Source: Sedimentisphaerales bacterium | Lineage (GTDB): Bacteria; Planctomycetota; Phycisphaerae; Sedimentisphaerales; SG8-4 | Length of the DNA stretch: 8,692 nt | Assembly (NCBI GenBank): GCA_016932895.1 | Contig: JAFGCA010000746.1 | Span: 1 to 8,692, forward strand | Reading direction: 5' to 3' | Shown: in pieces, positions 6,601 to 8,692 of the stretch | Position numbering within the stretch: position 1 is the stretch's first letter | Layout of the letters: every line of letters begins with the position of its first letter | Made by a program: the position numbers and the translations under genes | Notes under the pieces: generated by a model | The model's input: only the letters and a program-made list of their open reading frames with translations | The model's database searches: none | Told to the model about the DNA's origin: nothing

Positions 6601-7621
6601 GGAAGTCCCCCTCTCTCAGCCTATTATCATCGTCCCGGCCGGAGCAGGCTTTACCCTCACTGCGAACTTTCAGCGGATTCAGCCGCAGGACTGTACGCTG
6701 ACTATCTCGTCGAGCAGCGGCGGCTCGGTCACTGAGCCGGGTGAGGGCATCTTTACGTACGAGAAGGGCACGGAGGTGTCGTTATTAGCACTGGCCGACT
6801 CCCACTATGAGTTTGCGTATTGGTCGGGCAATGTTGGCAGTTCGAGCAATCCGCTCACGATCACCATGGACCACGATGTGGTCATCGAGGCCAACTTCGA
6901 GAGGGCACCATACACGTTGATCACGAAGGTAGAGCCGGAGGGCGCAGGAAGCGTGACGCGATCGCCGGACAAGACAACGTACGATGATGGTGAAAAGGTC
7001 ACTTTGACAGCGACCCCTGCGTCTCGCTACGCGTTTTCGTATTGGGATTTGGGGGTGATACGGTTAGTGGGCTGGAATCCCGCTACGGTGACCATGGACA
7101 AGGACAGAACGGTCATTGCTAAATTTGAGGCATTACCTTACCCGACATACGACTTGACCCTCTCTTCAACACTTGGGGGATCGGTTACTGAGCCAGGGGA
7201 AGGGACGTTTCCATACGAGAAGTACACGGACGTGTCGCTGTTAGCAGTGGCCGAGCCAGGGTACATGTTTGCTGCCTGGTTCAACGAGTACGAACACCCC
7301 TTCTCGTGGGACAACCCATTACAGGTCACAGTCATGTATGACAGGTCCATCGAGGCTCTCTTTGTAGAGGAAGGCACGGCCTATACACTGACGATCGACA
7401 TTGTGCCGCCTGAGGGAGGTACGGTCACGCGTACGCCGGACAAGGAAACCTATGGCCCATTCGAAAGGGTCGGCTTGGAAGTGACGCCGGCTCCCGGATA
7501 TTGGTTCGATCACTGCTCGGGCGCGCTCTGCCGAATCCAACTTGGCACGGGCAAAGTAACGGGTTCTGTAATTATGGACTCGGACAAATCCGTTACAGTC
7601 ACGTTTCGCCCGGCTCCATAA
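3638..7621 (+). CDS. giant secreted multidomain protein (dockerin-like, LamG, LRR, InlB-like repeats)
   Basis: This is a 1327-aa exported protein. Residues 1-21 form a signal peptide (MRIAS, hydrophobic core, then cleavage near AHA-GA). Residues 22-198 are a beta-rich N-terminal domain. Repeat 1 of the divergent InlB/Flg_new type is at 202-284, ending VANF. A Cys-rich region with paired WW and Cys residues spans about 286-490. Two dockerin-like calcium motifs, DLDWDGDCDGADF (506-518) and DLDGDGLVSATDL (539-551), are followed by a LamG/concanavalin-like domain (562-753) and internalin-like leucine-rich repeats (767-915). Five more InlB-like repeats lie at 918-1011, 1019-1087, 1092-1163, 1171-1242 and 1249-1323. 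No C-terminal anchor such as LPXTG or PEP-CTERM is visible, and no catalytic site is recognised. It probably binds glycans or proteins outside the cell. A GGAGG Shine-Dalgarno sequence at 3627-3631 supports the start. Codon use is less GC-rich than in the kinase and HNH genes. Confidence 0.88.
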   Translation: MRIASIALVIGCVVACTAHAGAVVLYEQSLNTTTMGFFSYLGHQEGADEFVLPQDATLTAVRWYGYYGYYQSASFQSGGISGAFTIALFSSAGDLPGAEVAQYRVSASRADTGHVTPSYFANPGMKIYEFEADLPSPLAVNAGETLWLSIVADDADTKWLWARHSYSATEKMAHRGPQTDWKPFTTALAFTLLGDFKPIATEHTLVIIAGDGGRVVTPGAIGPGQRKSFSYPHGTVVTLEAQADADYSFNGWAGSAVTAGRVADSTNTSTSVTMDADYTLVANFGGCCESCWWDADLLSKGIPLIAESGETLRVTGSGVGRDAFRLLYKRPGEEEHTIGKCWWDGGCNKIGYVYCSDNKSDPAPDRLCWVTMENWDHASEDIVDGYIDVVVHNYDVCSNKLLVQHKKYYLPIDCSYPIGRWQPHPSDPNSKIWNPCYPQEDCLGYRMPVPGEPSQLYPEGQLGVGGPLGDGSDFWFDTFSLGSNTGGGTPAGDAAASRISTVQIGDLDWDGDCDGADFAVAISALGQSSGEAGYDPLLDLDGDGLVSATDLHIIYGSDWLGVARWELDESVGTTAYDTIGGNDGVVYGEAVWQPTRGADGGALSFDGVDDYIDCGNGVCFDLTNALTVAAWIKTTASDNFQQSIVSKGDTAWRIDRNGSIGTAEFACTGLEAPAGSLFGATEIPAGQWHHVAGVYDGERMYLYVDGVLDASQEAQGFINVNSDPVLIGCLWKGMIDDVRIYSEGLNASEIHDLTQTAEPPDPNQAVYFADPNLQAAVETALGVTEPNASDMLRLDSLSAHADITSLVGLEYATNLRQLDLGDNDITTLDPLAGLVYLEGLDLSINQISDVSPLAGLSELRYLVLSDNEISDISPLSSLTELYHLALRGNPLNEEAYSTYIPLIAANNPGINLYYNRYCTLTISSTEGGNLTVSPGQGEPFTPVADGPYTCLCRETTYFSYQLDDGYRFVGWSGTLVNAGVVDPTSPVAEVPLSQPIIIVPAGAGFTLTANFQRIQPQDCTLTISSSSGGSVTEPGEGIFTYEKGTEVSLLALADSHYEFAYWSGNVGSSSNPLTITMDHDVVIEANFERAPYTLITKVEPEGAGSVTRSPDKTTYDDGEKVTLTATPASRYAFSYWDLGVIRLVGWNPATVTMDKDRTVIAKFEALPYPTYDLTLSSTLGGSVTEPGEGTFPYEKYTDVSLLAVAEPGYMFAAWFNEYEHPFSWDNPLQVTVMYDRSIEALFVEEGTAYTLTIDIVPPEGGTVTRTPDKETYGPFERVGLEVTPAPGYWFDHCSGALCRIQLGTGKVTGSVIMDSDKSVTVTFRPAP

Positions 7622-7745
7622 ACCAAGAGGAACATCGTTTCGCAAGCAGGCGACCGTTCAGCCGAGCGGTGGGGCAAGGCGCCAGGCTACGCGCTTTCGT
7701 GATTCAGGCTTGTTTCGGGTTTCGAAATTAGGATTTCGGATTTCC

Positions 7746-7763
7746 GGGCGTCCTACAACGCCC
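7746..7763 (+). terminator. GC hairpin after the giant gene, weak terminator candidate
   Basis: GGGCGT and ACGCCC pair around CCTACA, and the adjoining CGCCCGGGCG (7759-7768) is itself palindromic. No T-tract follows. The rest of 7622-7806 shows only short A/T-rich words such as repeated GATTTCGGATTT and no gene. Confidence 0.3.
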
Positions 7764-7806
7764 GGGCGTGGAGGCGGGATTGACGGTGGGTTGGGGTGGC
7801 GGTAGT

Positions 7807-8454
7807 ATGGGGGGTATGGAGCAGCGGAGAAATCGAGAGCGGAATGGGTCTAATAGGTCCTATGGGACCAATAGGACCTATTCCAGGGAGCTGATTCCCG
7901 CGCATGGCGGGTATCGGGGGCTTAAGTCTTATCAGAGTGCCGAGATTATTTATGACGCCACCGTTGTTTTCTGCGCGAGGTTCGTGGACCGGCGTTCGCG
8001 GACGACCGACCAGATGGTTCAGGCCGCACGGTCGGGGAAGCAGAATATTGCCGAGGGGAGCCAGGCGTCGGGTACGTCGAAGAAGATCGAGCTCAAGCTG
8101 GTCAGTGTCGCTCGTGCCAGCCTGGAGGAGCTGCTGCTGGATTATGAGGATTTTCTTCGCCAGCGGAGGCTGGGGCTCTGGGGCAAGGATGACCCGCGAG
8201 CGCAGGCGGTCCGGAGGCTCGCTTACGCGAGCAATAGGACCTATTGGTCCTATAGGACCTATGTTGAGCAAAGCTCGCCCGAGGTGGCGGCCAATGCCTT
8301 GATTTGCCTCATCCACCAAGCCAATTATTTGCTCGACCGCCAGCTTCGCGGGCTCGAGGAGCAGTTCCTTGCCGAGGGCGGGTTTAGCGAGCGACTCTAT
8401 CAGGCCCGCAGGCGCCGACGCGCCACGGGGCCGGGCGGACCTCCGAAGGAATAG
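7807..8454 (+). CDS. four-helix-bundle protein (S23/Avd-like) with suffix domain and in-frame repeats
   Basis: This is a 215-aa protein. Residues 28-130 (from LIPAHGGYRGLKSYQSAE, through QMVQAARSGKQNIAEGSQASG, to ARASLEELLLDYEDFL) match the four-helix-bundle family first known from 23S rRNA intervening sequences and related to the Avd protein of diversity-generating retroelements. Residues 159-210 (EVAANALICLIHQANYLLD, GGFSERLYQAR) form the C-terminal suffix segment that some members carry. The family binds nucleic acid or a reverse transcriptase in known cases; its job here is unknown. GGWCC repeats encode residues 14-26 and 143-152 (NRTYWSYRTY), and a third copy supplies the TAG stop. The start is uncertain: ATG at 7807 or 7816, or GTG at 7768; none has a good Shine-Dalgarno sequence. 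Translation must begin before the first repeat, because no usual start codon lies between it and the conserved domain. No reverse transcriptase is in the window. Confidence 0.82.
   Translation: MGGMEQRRNRERNGSNRSYGTNRTYSRELIPAHGGYRGLKSYQSAEIIYDATVVFCARFVDRRSRTTDQMVQAARSGKQNIAEGSQASGTSKKIELKLVSVARASLEELLLDYEDFLRQRRLGLWGKDDPRAQAVRRLAYASNRTYWSYRTYVEQSSPEVAANALICLIHQANYLLDRQLRGLEEQFLAEGGFSERLYQARRRRRATGPGGPPKE
7847..7884. repeat. GGWCC 9-bp-period repeat, copy 3, in frame in the four-helix gene
   Basis: GGTCT, GGTCC, GGACC and GGACC occur at 7847, 7856, 7865 and 7874, four units in exact register. AATAGGTCCTAT (7852-7863) and ATAGGACCTATT (7871-7882) give a perfect 12-bp stem with the loop GGGACCA, the best hairpin of the family. 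In the gene frame it reads GSNRSYGTNRTYS, just before the conserved domain. Confidence 0.85.
8233..8262. repeat. GGWCC 9-bp-period repeat, copy 4, in frame in the four-helix gene
   Basis: GGACC, GGTCC and GGACC occur at 8237, 8246 and 8255. GGTCCTATAGGACC (8246-8259) is a perfect palindrome. It reads NRTYWSYRTY, in the same phase (AAT AGG WCC) as copy 3, and lies between the four-helix bundle and the C-terminal segment. Confidence 0.85.
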
Positions 8455-8480
8455 GTCTTATTGGTCCTATAGAACCTATT
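8450..8480. repeat. GGWCC 9-bp-period repeat, copy 5, providing the stop codon
   Basis: GGTCT, GGTCC and GAACC occur at 8454, 8463 and 8472. The phase differs from copies 3 and 4, so AATAGG is read as GAA-TAG and ends the four-helix gene at 8452-8454. AATAGGT (8450-8456) and ACCTATT (8474-8480) are inverted repeats. A GC hairpin follows directly at 8481. Confidence 0.8.
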
Positions 8481-8502
8481 GCCCTGCCGCTCCCGGCAGG
8501 GC
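8481..8502. terminator. perfect 9-bp GC hairpin between the convergent genes
   Basis: GCCCTGCCG and CGGCAGGGC pair around CTCC. The plus strand continues GCATGAAAAAA, with no T-tract, so it is not a textbook terminator for the four-helix gene. It may still block read-through in the convergent layout, or be a second hairpin after the rRNA terminator on the minus strand. Confidence 0.45.
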
Positions 8503-8507
8503 GCATG

Positions 8508-8533
8508 AAAAAAGCCCTGTCCGAAGACAGGGC
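8508..8533 (-). terminator. intrinsic terminator of the 16S rRNA gene
   Basis: On the minus strand GCCCTGTC and GACAGGGC form a perfect 8-bp stem with a TTCG tetraloop, followed by six T (8513-8508). This is a canonical Rho-independent terminator, about 94 bp after the mature 16S end. Nothing resembling a tRNA or a 23S rRNA lies between. Confidence 0.85.
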
Positions 8534-8623
8534 TTCTATCATCAACAAGTTACAGCAAAGCCTGAGCAAGCGAAAGCGCCTGACTTGCGCCGGCCCTAAA
8601 GGGGCCAACGTTCTAGATATCCC

Positions 8624-8692
<69 letters not shown>

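Noticed and set aside
7753..8319. A 188-codon minus-strand frame with GPIGPIGPI runs
   Set aside because: The collagen-like GPI runs are the reverse reading of the GGWCC arrays; the four-helix protein on the plus strand is clearly the real product.
7807..8454. Diversity-generating retroelement built around an Avd-like protein
   Set aside because: No reverse transcriptase, template repeat or variable C-type lectin target is in the window; the family resemblance alone is not enough.
444..8480. CRISPR array made from the GGWCC repeats
   Set aside because: The units are 9 bp with 4-nt spacers and are scattered; there are no 23-50-bp repeats with unique spacers and no cas gene.

Overview
The window looks like a chromosomal fragment of a planctomycete, most likely of the Phycisphaerae/Sedimentisphaerales kind. 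This is inferred from four things: a free-standing 16S rRNA gene with its own terminator, HNH-AP2 and four-helix-bundle genes of a type I associate with that group, a giant secreted protein with dockerin-like and InlB-like repeats, and intergenic DNA crowded with 8- and 9-bp-period repeats. No taxonomic search could be run. It is an accessory-rich stretch, not a single operon.

Layout. 1-411 (+) is the 3' end of a PfkB-family sugar kinase, probably 2-keto-3-deoxygluconate kinase. 412-699 is intergenic and holds the first copy of a GGWCC repeat. 700-1521 (+) encodes an HNH-AP2 protein resembling homing endonucleases. 1522-2186 has no gene and is built almost wholly of repeats and hairpins. 2187-2869 (-) is a two-gene, translationally coupled module: a 65-aa protein followed by a minimal nucleotidyltransferase, toxin-antitoxin-like in layout. 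It sits between two roughly 226-bp direct repeats (1970-2195 and 3001-3227). 3228-3637 carries a promoter and a structured leader of about 290 nt with a possible short ORF. 3638-7621 (+) is a 1327-aa secreted multidomain protein. 7807-8454 (+) is a four-helix-bundle (S23/Avd-like) gene. It converges on the 3' end of a 16S rRNA gene (8627-8692, -) that is followed by a clear intrinsic terminator.

The most interesting signal is a family of short dispersed arrays with a 9-bp period (GGWCC plus a 4-nt A/T-rich spacer), present five times. Two copies lie in intergenic DNA just after stop codons. One lies in frame in the N-terminal extension of the four-helix gene, one lies in frame between its bundle and its C-terminal segment, and one supplies that gene's stop codon. 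Several copies are palindromic and could fold. A second family with an 8-bp period (ACRCAGRG-like) forms long imperfect hairpins and occurs only outside genes here. The HNH-AP2 linker also contains a 15-bp A/T-rich word that recurs in the intergenic region. The picture is of repeats that invade linkers and gene ends, with the four-helix protein a candidate partner; that partnership is only a hypothesis.

Apart from the coupled pair at 2187-2869, the genes show no obvious shared pathway.
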